A DNA stretch of 64,000 nucleotides from Eubacterium callanderi (GTDB lineage: Bacteria; Bacillota; Clostridia; Eubacteriales; Eubacteriaceae), in the NCBI RefSeq assembly GCF_900142645.1, contig NZ_FRBP01000011.1, positions 62,001-126,000 of the forward strand, given 5' to 3'. The notes below the pieces were generated by a model. The model searched no databases and was not told the origin of the DNA. It saw nothing but the letters and a program-made list of their open reading frames with translations. Shown here piece after piece: positions 41,173 to 49,578 of the stretch. A program made the position numbers and the translations under genes. The first letter of the stretch is position 1. Every line of letters starts with the position of its first letter.

Positions 41173-41931
41173 ATGGAGAATATTTTAGAGAGAGTCGAGA
41201 ATTATTGGGAAGGCCGGGCAGACGGCTATTCTGAGGTAAACGAGGCTGAGCTGAACAGCTATAAAATGGATGTATGGAGAGACCTGATCAACAGCTATAA
41301 GCCAGACGTGATTGGCAGAAAACTGAAGGTGCTGGACATCGGCACCGGCCCGGGATTTTTTGCGATCACCATGGCCTCCTGCGGCTATGATGTTACCGCT
41401 GTGGATTACACCGACGCCATGCTGTATAAAGCTAAAAAGAACGCCGGCATTTATAAGAGCGCCATTGATTTCAGACGCATGGACGCCCACACGCTGGATT
41501 TTGAAGATAACACCTTTGATCTGATCGTAACCCGAAACCTGACCTGGAACCTGGAAAGACCAGATGAAGCCTATGGAGAGTGGCACCGCGTGCTGGCGCC
41601 AGGCGGCAGAATGTTAAATTTTGACGCGAACTGGTATCTGCATCTCTATGATGAGGACAAGCGCCGGGAATACTTTGAGGACCGCAATAACTCTCAGGCC
41701 CAGGGCTACAACGACCACTATGTATGCACAGACACCACTGCCATGGAAGAGATTGCCAGAAATTTACCGCTGAGCCGTACCATGCGCCCACAGTGGGACG
41801 CTGCGGTTCTGTTGAACATCGGCTTTAAAAAAGTTATGATCGAACAGGATATGGGAGACCGTGTCTGGGATGATGAGGAACAGGTAAACTATGCCTCTAC
41901 CCCCATGTTCATGATCGCAGCGACCAAGTAA
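41173..41931 (+). CDS. Class I SAM-dependent methyltransferase
   Basis: 252 residues. SAM-binding motif LDIGTGPGFFAI near 53-64, acidic loop VDYTDAM near 75, and FDLIVTRNLTWNL near 116, a Rossmann-like class I fold. It is the first gene of an operon with a complete nickel/peptide-type ABC importer. Such a pairing suggests it methylates, or helps make or process, the ligand carried by the importer, or the methyl acceptor is imported. AAAGGGGA lies about 8 bases before the ATG. Acceptor unknown. Confidence 0.88.
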   Translation: MENILERVENYWEGRADGYSEVNEAELNSYKMDVWRDLINSYKPDVIGRKLKVLDIGTGPGFFAITMASCGYDVTAVDYTDAMLYKAKKNAGIYKSAIDFRRMDAHTLDFEDNTFDLIVTRNLTWNLERPDEAYGEWHRVLAPGGRMLNFDANWYLHLYDEDKRREYFEDRNNSQAQGYNDHYVCTDTTAMEEIARNLPLSRTMRPQWDAAVLLNIGFKKVMIEQDMGDRVWDDEEQVNYASTPMFMIAATK

Positions 41932-42041
41932 GGCCGCGCATAATATCAAATTGTTATGGATACGCCTTTACCATTTTACAGAGTCTGTGAAGTGGCAGAG
42001 GCGTGTTTGTTTAAAACACTGAAACCCATAAGGAGAAGAAA

Positions 42042-43646
42042 ATGAAGCTTAAAAAAATCGCGGCGCTGTTCGTGGCAGCAGTCATGTGCACCGGCCTTCT
42101 GGCTGGCTGCGGCAGCACAGGCGGCACAGATGTGTCCGGGAAGGATGAGATCAACTACGCCTGCACCAAGGATATAAGGGACATCAACCCACACCTGTAC
42201 TCAGGGGAGATGTCTGCCCAGAACATGGTGTTTGAAGGGCTGACAAAGAATGAAGGCGGCGAGGTAAAGCCTGCCCTGGCAGAAAGCTGGGATATCTCGG
42301 ATGACGGGCTTACGTATACCTTTCATTTAAGAAAGGGCGTGACCTTTACGGACGGCGAGCCCTTTAACGCCCAGGCGGTCAAACAGAATTTTGATGCCAT
42401 TATCAGCAACAAGGAGCGCCATGCCTGGCTGGATATGGTCAACGAAATCGCAGATACCGTGGTTGTGGACGACAACACCTTCAAGCTGGTGCTGGCTCAT
42501 CCCTATTACCCGACACTGGTCGAGCTGGGCCTGACACGGCCCTTCCGTTTCATCTCTCCCAAATGCTTTGTGGATGGGAATACCAAGGACGGCGTCAGCG
42601 GTTATGCCGGAACTGGTCCGTGGGTTCTCGCAGAGCATGAGGATAACCAGTACGCCACCTTTACCCGCAACGATCACTACTGGGGTGACAAGGCCAAGGT
42701 ATCCAAGATTAACTGGAAGGTAATGCCCGATCCTCAGACCATTCTGCTGGCCCTGCAAAACGGCGAGGTCGACCTGCTTTTCGGTGCCGACGGCGACCAG
42801 ATTGATCTGGATTCCTTTAAAAAGCTGGAATCAGAGGGCGCATATGTGACCTACCTCAGTGAACCGGTAGCCTCGAGAGCGATTCTGATGAACAGCAAGG
42901 CGCCGGTCACCAGTGATCTGAAGGTGCGTGAGGCTTTTGAGATGGCCATTAACAAGCAGAACATCATCGAGGGCATCTTAAATGGCTCTGAGGACCAGGC
43001 CGATACACTGATGGCGAAGACCGTCCCTTACTGTGACATTGATCTAAAAACCTATTCCTACGACCCGGACAAAGCCGGAAAGCTTCTGGACGAGGCGGGA
43101 TGGGCCATGGACTCAGACGGGGTGCGTGAGAAGGACGGCAAAAAATGCGAGGTGACCTTTTCCTACAATTCTCAGAATGCCCAGGAGGGAACCATCGCAG
43201 AATCCATCCAGGCTGATCTGGCAGCTGTCGGGATTAAGATGAATATTCTGGCAGAGGAAAAGCAGGCCTTTTTAGACCGCCAGAAGTCCGGCGATTTTGA
43301 TCTCCAGTACTCCCTGTCCTGGGGAACACCATACGATCCCCAGTCCTATGTCTCCTCCTGGAGAATTCCGGCACACGGCGATTACCAGGCGCAGACGGGT
43401 CTTGAGAGGAAGCAGTGGCTTGACGATACCATCACTAAGATTATGATCGAGGCAGATGACAATGCCCGGGCGGGTATGTACAAAGAAATACTGACCTACA
43501 TCAATGACCAGTGTGTCTATGTGCCCATCTCCTACTCCAAGACTAAGGCTGTTGGGATTAAGGGCCTGCAGGGGGTAACGTTCAACGATTCTCAGTACGA
43601 GATTCCCTTTGAGAAGATGTACTTTGAAGCTGAGTCCAATTCCTGA
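42042..43646 (+). CDS. Nickel/peptide-type ABC substrate-binding lipoprotein
   Basis: 534 residues. Lipoprotein signal MKLKKIAALFVAAVMCTGLL, then AGC, anchors it outside the membrane. Family 5 binding protein of NikA/peptide type (INPHLYSGEMSAQNMVFEGL, KPALAESWDISDDGLTYTF). The ligand may be free nickel, a metal-ligand complex or a short peptide; NikA-like features are suggestive, not decisive. AAGGAGAAG precedes the ATG. The end of the gene lies in a perfect CCAATTCCT/AGGAATTGG inverted repeat (43638-43659). Confidence 0.88.
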   Translation: MKLKKIAALFVAAVMCTGLLAGCGSTGGTDVSGKDEINYACTKDIRDINPHLYSGEMSAQNMVFEGLTKNEGGEVKPALAESWDISDDGLTYTFHLRKGVTFTDGEPFNAQAVKQNFDAIISNKERHAWLDMVNEIADTVVVDDNTFKLVLAHPYYPTLVELGLTRPFRFISPKCFVDGNTKDGVSGYAGTGPWVLAEHEDNQYATFTRNDHYWGDKAKVSKINWKVMPDPQTILLALQNGEVDLLFGADGDQIDLDSFKKLESEGAYVTYLSEPVASRAILMNSKAPVTSDLKVREAFEMAINKQNIIEGILNGSEDQADTLMAKTVPYCDIDLKTYSYDPDKAGKLLDEAGWAMDSDGVREKDGKKCEVTFSYNSQNAQEGTIAESIQADLAAVGIKMNILAEEKQAFLDRQKSGDFDLQYSLSWGTPYDPQSYVSSWRIPAHGDYQAQTGLERKQWLDDTITKIMIEADDNARAGMYKEILTYINDQCVYVPISYSKTKAVGIKGLQGVTFNDSQYEIPFEKMYFEAESNS

Positions 43647-43818
43647 AGAGGAATTGGCAGCGAACAGGGAGCGTTAGCGGGTGAGCGGTAACGAAGCAAA
43701 CGCAGATGATGAAGAAATATCCTGAAAGGATAAGAAATTTCTGAAGAATCTGTGCTCCTTTGGAAAATTGAAAAATTTCCCCTTCGGATCAAGATTACAA
43801 TTCTAAAAAAGGTTTCCA
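43638..43818. other. Structured gap inside the nik-like operon
   Basis: 172 bp between binding protein and first permease with several inverted repeats: CCAATTCCT/AGGAATTGG over the stop codon, ATCCT gaa AGGAT, and GGAAA...TTTCC. There is no T-run and no promoter of note. The structures may stabilise the upstream mRNA so that the binding protein is made in excess, as in other ABC operons. Confidence 0.5.
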
Positions 43819-44748
43819 ATGAAAAACTACATTATCAAAAGAATCCTCTGGATGATCCCGATTCTTATCGGGATCTCCTTCTTTGCATTTATCCTCATTA
43901 ACTTAAGCCCCAGTGACCCTGCCGAGGTGGCGCTTCGGGTCAATGAGGTGGTGCCAACGGAACAGAATATCGCGGATATGCGGGAAAAACTTGGCCTGGA
44001 TGAGCCTTTTTTGACCCGCTATTTCCATTGGGTGGGGAATGCCCTTCAGGGTGACTTTGGCAACAGCTATGCGAATAACAAGCCTGTGGGCGCTGAGATC
44101 GCAAAGGCACTGCCGCCAACACTGTACCTGGCCTTTGTCTCCCTGGTCATCATACTGGTGGTCTCGGTAGGGGCCGGGGTGCTCTGCGCCCTTTACAGAG
44201 ACAGTATCGGTGACCGGATGATCCGGGGGGTGATCTTTATCGGTACAGCCATGCCGGCCTTTTGGGCAGGTATCCTGCTCATGTGGCTCTTTGCCGTTAA
44301 GCTCAGACTGCTGCCTACCAGCGGTATGACCGCGCCGGGCTCGGTCATCCTGCCGGCAGTGACCCTGTCGCTTGGGTATATTGCCACCTATGCGAGGCTG
44401 CTGCGCAATAATATGATTAAAAACCAGGGTGGGAATTATGTGCTCTACCTGCGGGCCCGGGGCCTCAGCCAGGGCACCATCACCCGCCATGTGCTCAGGA
44501 ACTCCCTGCACACTGCGCTCACGGCGCTGGGCATGTCCATCCCCAAGCTGATCGCGGGCACAGTGGTCATTGAGAACATTTTTGCCTGGCCGGGCATGGG
44601 CAGGCTCTGCGTGACCGCCATTTTCAACCGGGACTTCCCGGTGATTCAGGCCTATGTGCTGATCATGGCAGTGCTTTTTGTCCTCAGCAATTTTGCTGTG
44701 GATATGATTACCACGCTCATGGACCCGCGAATGCGGCAGGAGGTATAA
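43819..44748 (+). CDS. NikB/DppB-type ABC permease
   Basis: 309 residues with six membrane helices. It starts MKNYIIKRILWMIPILIGIS, and the signature LRARGLSQGTITRHVLRNSL near 215 is the ATPase-coupling EAA-type loop. It forms the channel with the next permease. The usual binding-protein-permease-permease-ATPase-ATPase order is kept. Confidence 0.92.
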   Translation: MKNYIIKRILWMIPILIGISFFAFILINLSPSDPAEVALRVNEVVPTEQNIADMREKLGLDEPFLTRYFHWVGNALQGDFGNSYANNKPVGAEIAKALPPTLYLAFVSLVIILVVSVGAGVLCALYRDSIGDRMIRGVIFIGTAMPAFWAGILLMWLFAVKLRLLPTSGMTAPGSVILPAVTLSLGYIATYARLLRNNMIKNQGGNYVLYLRARGLSQGTITRHVLRNSLHTALTALGMSIPKLIAGTVVIENIFAWPGMGRLCVTAIFNRDFPVIQAYVLIMAVLFVLSNFAVDMITTLMDPRMRQEV

Positions 44749-44749
44749 T

Positions 44750-45634
44750 ATGACCGGATTTTTCAAACGCTTTAAGGCCGACCGGCTGGCTGTTGCCAGC
44801 GCCCTGTTCCTGCTGCTGGTTATTCTGGCCGCAGCCTTGGCCCCGGTCATTGCGCCTTATGACCCGACAGCTCAGAATATCATCATGAAATTTCAGGGGC
44901 CGTCCCTGGCACACTGGTTCGGAACCGACCAGCTGGGCCGGGATACCCTCTCGCGTATCTTGTACGGCGGCCGGATTACCGTGCTTTTATCCATTGTCAC
45001 CATGCTGTGCACCATTGGCATTGGGCTGGTGCTGGGTGTGATCGCAGGCTATTTCAGAGGGCTTGTGGACGAGGTGGTCATGCGTGTCTGCGACGTGATG
45101 CTGTCCTTTCCCAGCGAGGTGATGATCCTGGCCATTGTGGGGGTTCTGGGCACAGGTATCTTTAACATTGTCATTGCCACCATCATTGCCAAGTGGGCCT
45201 GGTATGTGCGCATGATCCGGGGCATTGTGATCCGCTTTATGGATAAAAATGACATCCGGTTTGCCCGGGTGGCAGGGTGCAGCACGGGTTATATTATCAG
45301 AAAGCATCTGATTAAGGGTGCCTTCGGCGAGATCGTCGTGCTGGCAACGCTGGATACCGGGGCCATTATCTTAAACATATCCGCCCTGTCCTTTCTGGGC
45401 CTTGGGGTTCAGCCGCCCACCGCGGAATGGGGCATGATGCTGAACGAGGCCAAAAATGTCATGACCACCAATCCCGGCCAGATGCTGGCGCCAGGGATCG
45501 CCATTTTTCTGGTGGTGGCAGCCTTTAACTTTTTAGGCGACGGCATTGAGGAGGCCATGAATCCAAAGCTGGATAAAGGCTTTAAGCGTAAGCGCAGATC
45601 CATTTTCGCGCGCAAAAAGGCGGTGGTGTCATGA
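44750..45634 (+). CDS. NikC/DppC-type ABC permease
   Basis: 294 residues, six membrane helices; FGTDQLGRDTLSRILYGGRI near 63 and the EAA-type loop IRFARVAGCSTGYIIRKHLI near 167. The ATG is one base after the previous stop, with AGGAGG 6 bases upstream. The stop overlaps the next start (ATGA). Confidence 0.92.
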   Translation: MTGFFKRFKADRLAVASALFLLLVILAAALAPVIAPYDPTAQNIIMKFQGPSLAHWFGTDQLGRDTLSRILYGGRITVLLSIVTMLCTIGIGLVLGVIAGYFRGLVDEVVMRVCDVMLSFPSEVMILAIVGVLGTGIFNIVIATIIAKWAWYVRMIRGIVIRFMDKNDIRFARVAGCSTGYIIRKHLIKGAFGEIVVLATLDTGAIILNISALSFLGLGVQPPTAEWGMMLNEAKNVMTTNPGQMLAPGIAIFLVVAAFNFLGDGIEEAMNPKLDKGFKRKRRSIFARKKAVVS

Positions 45635-46479
45635 GTGATCTGCTGCGGGTAAAGGATCTGAGTGTCACCGATGTGCGTAACGGAGAGGTCATTGTGAACA
45701 AGCTGAGCTTTGCGCTGAGAGAGAACAGCTGCCTTGGCATTGTGGGCGAGAGCGGCAGTGGCAAATCCATGACTGCGAAGGCAGTGCTGAACCTTTTAAA
45801 CCCCTGGCTTAAAACCACCGGATCCGCCCTGTTTACGCAAAACGGCTGTGAGACAGAGCTCATCGGGCTGGAGGAGAGCCGGCTGAGACACATCCGGGGA
45901 CAGGCGGTCTGTATGATCCTCCAGGACGCCATGACTGCCTTTGATCCCCTGGCGCGTGTGGGCAGCCAGATGGCCGAGACCTTTGTGCAGAATCTGGAAA
46001 TGGATAAAAAGGCCGCGAAGGCCATGGCGCCTGAGGTGCTGGCCGCGTTAAATATCCGGGAACCGGAGCAGGTGGTCAGGAAGTACCCGCACCAGTTATC
46101 CGGCGGTATGCTTCAGCGCTGTATGATCGCCATCGCCCTGGCCATGAAGCCAGCCATCATTATTGCCGATGAGCCGACCACAGCCCTGGATGCTGTGAAC
46201 CAGCGGCAGGTGGTGGAGGCCTTTGAGCTGCTGCGGCAGGAGACCGGCACAGCCCTCATCTTTATCTCCCACGATTTGGGCGTGGTCCAGCGCCTGTGTG
46301 ACGATCTGTTTGTCATGGAAAAGGGCTGCGGCGTGGAGGCTGGAAGGGCAGAGGAAGTGTTCAGGAACCCTCGGAACGCCTACACCCGGTATCTGATCGA
46401 CACCCGGCTCATGATCACGGATTCCTTTAAAAAAGCCATGAAAAAGGAGGCGCGCTATGAAGAACCTGGTAGAAATTAA
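45631..46479 (+). CDS. NikD/DppD-type ABC ATPase
   Basis: 282 residues. Walker A GESGSGKSMTAK near 36, signature LSGGMLQRCM near 156, Walker B AIIIADEPTTALD near 175. Energises import together with the next ATPase, whose start overlaps its end by 23 bp. Confidence 0.92.
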   Translation: MSDLLRVKDLSVTDVRNGEVIVNKLSFALRENSCLGIVGESGSGKSMTAKAVLNLLNPWLKTTGSALFTQNGCETELIGLEESRLRHIRGQAVCMILQDAMTAFDPLARVGSQMAETFVQNLEMDKKAAKAMAPEVLAALNIREPEQVVRKYPHQLSGGMLQRCMIAIALAMKPAIIIADEPTTALDAVNQRQVVEAFELLRQETGTALIFISHDLGVVQRLCDDLFVMEKGCGVEAGRAEEVFRNPRNAYTRYLIDTRLMITDSFKKAMKKEARYEEPGRN

Positions 46480-47224
46480 AGAGGTGCACAAGAGCTATCT
46501 GAAGGTGGGCGAGGGCTTTAGCGGCGGCCGCCTCAAGGTGCTGGAGGGTGTGAGCTTTAACATCGAGGAGGGCCTGTGCGTGGGCCTGATCGGGGAGAGC
46601 GGCAGCGGCAAGAGCACGCTCTCCCGCCTGATACTGGGGCTCGAAAAGGCCGATAAAGGCAGCGGCGGCATTTTTATCGAGGGTAAGCCCGTTAAGACAT
46701 GGCTTGCGCAGAACCGGGGCAAAATGAGCGTTGTCTTCCAGGACTATACCTCCTCGGTCAATGCGCAGTTTACTGTGCGAGAGGCCATTGCGGAGCCGCT
46801 GCTGGCCCTTGGTATCCGGCCGGAGGGGCATCAGATTGACACTTTACTTAAAAAAGTAGGCCTGCCCGCGGCCTTTAAAGACCGCTATCCTCACGAGCTG
46901 TCCGGCGGCCAGCTCCAGCGGGTGTGCATCGCCCGGGCCATTGCCACGAACCCGCGCTTCATCGTTCTGGACGAGGCCATCAGCTCACTGGACGTGTCGG
47001 TTCAGGCCCAGATCATGACCCTGCTGCACGCGCTGCGTGTTGAGATGAACATGACCTATCTGTTTGTGGCCCATGATCTGCAGGCAGTTGCCCACCTTTG
47101 TAATAAAATTGTCTTCCTATATAAAGGGCGCATTGTGGAGGAACGCATGAGCGGCGAGCTGGCCCAGGTACAGAACCCCTATGCCAGAAAACTGCTGGAA
47201 TCCGTAATCCCCTTTGAAGTATAG
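46457..47224 (+). CDS. NikE/DppF-type ABC ATPase
   Basis: 255 residues. Walker A GESGSGKSTLSR near 45, signature LSGGQLQRVC near 150, Walker B FIVLDEAISSLD near 170. AAGGAGG lies 7 bases before the ATG, within the preceding gene. Last gene of the importer operon; the promoter of the serine acetyltransferase begins 32 bp on. Confidence 0.92.
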   Translation: MKNLVEIKEVHKSYLKVGEGFSGGRLKVLEGVSFNIEEGLCVGLIGESGSGKSTLSRLILGLEKADKGSGGIFIEGKPVKTWLAQNRGKMSVVFQDYTSSVNAQFTVREAIAEPLLALGIRPEGHQIDTLLKKVGLPAAFKDRYPHELSGGQLQRVCIARAIATNPRFIVLDEAISSLDVSVQAQIMTLLHALRVEMNMTYLFVAHDLQAVAHLCNKIVFLYKGRIVEERMSGELAQVQNPYARKLLESVIPFEV

Positions 47225-47256
47225 GGAAATAGAAGGGGATTTTAACCGGCCAGCCA

Positions 47257-47285
47257 TTGACGTTTTCATACAAAAGCGGTACAAT
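47257..47285 (+). promoter_or_regulatory. Promoter of the serine acetyltransferase gene
   Basis: TTGACG (47257-47262) and TACAAT (47280-47285), spacer 17 bp. An in-frame ATG at 47257 lies in this box and so cannot be the start. Confidence 0.65.
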
Positions 47286-47343
47286 ATTAATCACATATTT
47301 AATTGATAGAACAAGTATGAAATCAGGAAAGCAGGAAGAACCA

Positions 47344-48285
47344 GTGAGCAGAGAATTTAATCAATGTATTACGCCGCTGACACAGGAAATGGTGGAGAGC
47401 TATCATGAGGATGACGCCTACACCACCTATACCTCCACAGCGCTGCCAAACAGAAACGAAATCATTGGCATTTTATGTGATATAAGAGAGCTGTTTTACC
47501 CAAGGCATTACGGCAGCCGGGAGCTCTTTAACTGTACCATCCAATACTATATCGGGGATATCTTAATGCGGATTGAGGAAAAACTGCACAAGCAGATCCG
47601 CCTCTGTCTCATGCGCAAGTATGAAAATTCTGAAAAATACCAGGTGCAGGCCGTGGCCGACGAGGCCGCGCAGATCAGCTGCGCCTTTATGAAGACCCTG
47701 CCAAAGATAAGAATCCACATGGCCCAGGACGTGCAGGCCGCCTATGACGGCGACCCCGCGGCAGCGGATAAGGATCAGATTATCTTCTCCTATCCCGGCG
47801 TGTTTGCCATGATGGTCTTCCGTGTCGCCCATGAGCTCTATCAGCTGGGCGTGCCGATTATACCGAGAATGATGACCGAATACGCCCACAGCCGCACCGG
47901 CATTGACATCAACCCGGGCGCCACCATCGGAAAATACTTTTTTATGGACCACGGCACCGGTATTGTCATCGGCGAGACCACCATTATCGGTGATTATGTC
48001 AAGCTGTACCAGGGCGTTACCCTGGGGGCTCTCTCAACCCGCGGCGGCCAGAATCTGCGCGGGCATAAGCGCCACCCAACCATTGAGGACAATGTGACCA
48101 TCTATTCCAATGTGTCTATCCTGGGCGGCGAGACCGTCATCGGGCATGATTCCATCATCGGCGGGAACTGCTTTATCACTCAGTCTGTCCCGGCAGGCTC
48201 AAAGGTCAGCGTGAAAAACCCAGAGCTCCAGGTGGAGGGCGGCGAGCCCCAGGAGGTTGAGGAAAACTTTGACTGGGCAAATTAA
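47344..48285 (+). CDS. epsC: Serine O-acetyltransferase
   Basis: Makes O-acetylserine from serine and acetyl-CoA, the first step of cysteine synthesis. 313 residues: helical N-terminal domain (to about 170) and left-handed beta-helix (GIDINPGATIGKYFFMDHGT, GVTLGALSTRGGQNLRGHKR) with catalytic His residues at MDHG and HKRHP. It is longer than E. coli CysE, like the EpsC-named branch. The GTG at 47344 is preferred: AGGAAG lies 5 bases upstream and the promoter rules out the ATG at 47257. O-acetylserine sulfhydrylase is not adjacent. Confidence 0.88.
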   Translation: MSREFNQCITPLTQEMVESYHEDDAYTTYTSTALPNRNEIIGILCDIRELFYPRHYGSRELFNCTIQYYIGDILMRIEEKLHKQIRLCLMRKYENSEKYQVQAVADEAAQISCAFMKTLPKIRIHMAQDVQAAYDGDPAAADKDQIIFSYPGVFAMMVFRVAHELYQLGVPIIPRMMTEYAHSRTGIDINPGATIGKYFFMDHGTGIVIGETTIIGDYVKLYQGVTLGALSTRGGQNLRGHKRHPTIEDNVTIYSNVSILGGETVIGHDSIIGGNCFITQSVPAGSKVSVKNPELQVEGGEPQEVEENFDWAN

Positions 48286-48333
48286 GAGAAATTCAATGGA
48301 AAATTGAAAATGATAGCATTTGTTTACACTCTG

Positions 48334-48364
48334 AAACGGTGGATCGCTGATCCATCGTTTTTTT
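48334..48364 (+). terminator. Terminator after the serine acetyltransferase
   Basis: AAACGGTGGATC gct GATCCATCGTTT followed by TTTT. Confidence 0.85.
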
Positions 48365-48435
48365 GTGGTAGAAGAACAAAGAATAAAAGGGTATAATGAA
48401 GCTATAGGATCAACCATCAGAAAAGAGGCGGAACC

Positions 48436-49578
48436 ATGAGCGACATTAAAGTAAAAAATTTTGATTTTCAGAGAGAGCTGGAAAAGGTGGCGGCCGGCAT
48501 CCGCAAGCCCAATATCCTGATCTGCGGGGCCACCGGAGCGGGTAAAAGCTCGGTGGTCAACTGGGTTTTTGGCAAAAATGTGGCCACCACCGGCACAGGA
48601 AGACCGCTGACCAGAGGTATTACCGAATACAGCAGTAAGGACATCAGCGTCAATCTTTTTGACACCGAGGGCTACGAGATCGGCGAGGAAAAAATCTCCG
48701 CCTATCGGGACAATGTGGAAAAATGGATTGGGGAACGCCGGGAGGGCGCCCTGGCCGGGCAGATCCACGAGGCCTGGTACTGTATCTCCGCTGCCAATAA
48801 ACGGGTGACCGATATGGATCTCTCTGTGGTGCAGACCCTGCAGGAAAAAAATATCCCTACCGCCGTAGTGCTGACCCAGCTGGACTGCGTTGATTATGAC
48901 GAATACCAGGAGCTGCTGAGGGCTGTCTCCGAAGGCTGCGGCGCCCCCTGCTTTGCCACCAGCGCACACGCGGACAGAGCCGTACAGGAGGCGCTGGCGC
49001 CCTATGTGCAGTGGGACGCCCTGGTCGACTGGGCCGAGGCTGTGCTGGACGACTCTTTAAAGGAAGGCTTCATCGGCTCACTGGCCGGCTATGTGCAGAA
49101 AAAGCAGGCACTGGTCACAAAAAAGATCATCCCCATTTATACCACCGCGGCGGCAGGTGTGGCCGCGACCCCCATTCCGTTTTCAGACGCGGTGCTTTTA
49201 GAACCCATACAGGTATCCATGGCCATGCATATTTTAAGAACCTATGGGCTGGATAAAATCTCCGAGGATCTCATCTCCTTTGTGGGCAGCCTGGTGGTGA
49301 CCCAGGCAGGGCGCATGCTGGCCCAGAGCCTGACCGCTGGGGTGCTCAAGATGATCCCCGGCGTGGGTACCGCGGCTGGCATTGCCGTGAACACCGTTGT
49401 TGCCTCCACCTTTACCGCCGCCATCGGCGCGGGTTTGTCCCAGAGCTGCGCCAACTACTCAAAAGCCGTGTTTGAGGGCAGCAAGCCTCAGTCCTATTCG
49501 GAATTCTTTGACAGCGCCATCCTTTCCGGCTTTGTGGAAAGCTGGCTGAAGGAGCATAAAAATGGAAAAGACACTTGA
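48436..49578 (+). CDS. GTPase with DUF697-like membrane domain (pair member 1)
   Basis: 380 residues. G1 GATGAGKSSVVN near 32, G3 DTEG near 76, G4-like TQLD near 141 in place of NKxD. After the G domain (about 20-190) comes a region with Gly/Ala-rich helices (KKIIPIYTTAAAGVAATPIP and GVLKMIPGVGTAAGIAVNTV) like the DUF697/YcjF membrane-associating domain. So it is a TRAFAC-class GTPase probably tied to the membrane. It overlaps the next GTPase by 17 bp. GAGGCGG lies 8 bases before the ATG. Cellular role unknown. Confidence 0.82.
   Translation: MSDIKVKNFDFQRELEKVAAGIRKPNILICGATGAGKSSVVNWVFGKNVATTGTGRPLTRGITEYSSKDISVNLFDTEGYEIGEEKISAYRDNVEKWIGERREGALAGQIHEAWYCISAANKRVTDMDLSVVQTLQEKNIPTAVVLTQLDCVDYDEYQELLRAVSEGCGAPCFATSAHADRAVQEALAPYVQWDALVDWAEAVLDDSLKEGFIGSLAGYVQKKQALVTKKIIPIYTTAAAGVAATPIPFSDAVLLEPIQVSMAMHILRTYGLDKISEDLISFVGSLVVTQAGRMLAQSLTAGVLKMIPGVGTAAGIAVNTVVASTFTAAIGAGLSQSCANYSKAVFEGSKPQSYSEFFDSAILSGFVESWLKEHKNGKDT

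Noticed and set aside
43903-44850. 315-residue minus-strand ORF over the NikB-like permease
   Set aside because: Shadow of a well-conserved permease gene; composition (His/Pro-rich) typical of antisense frames.
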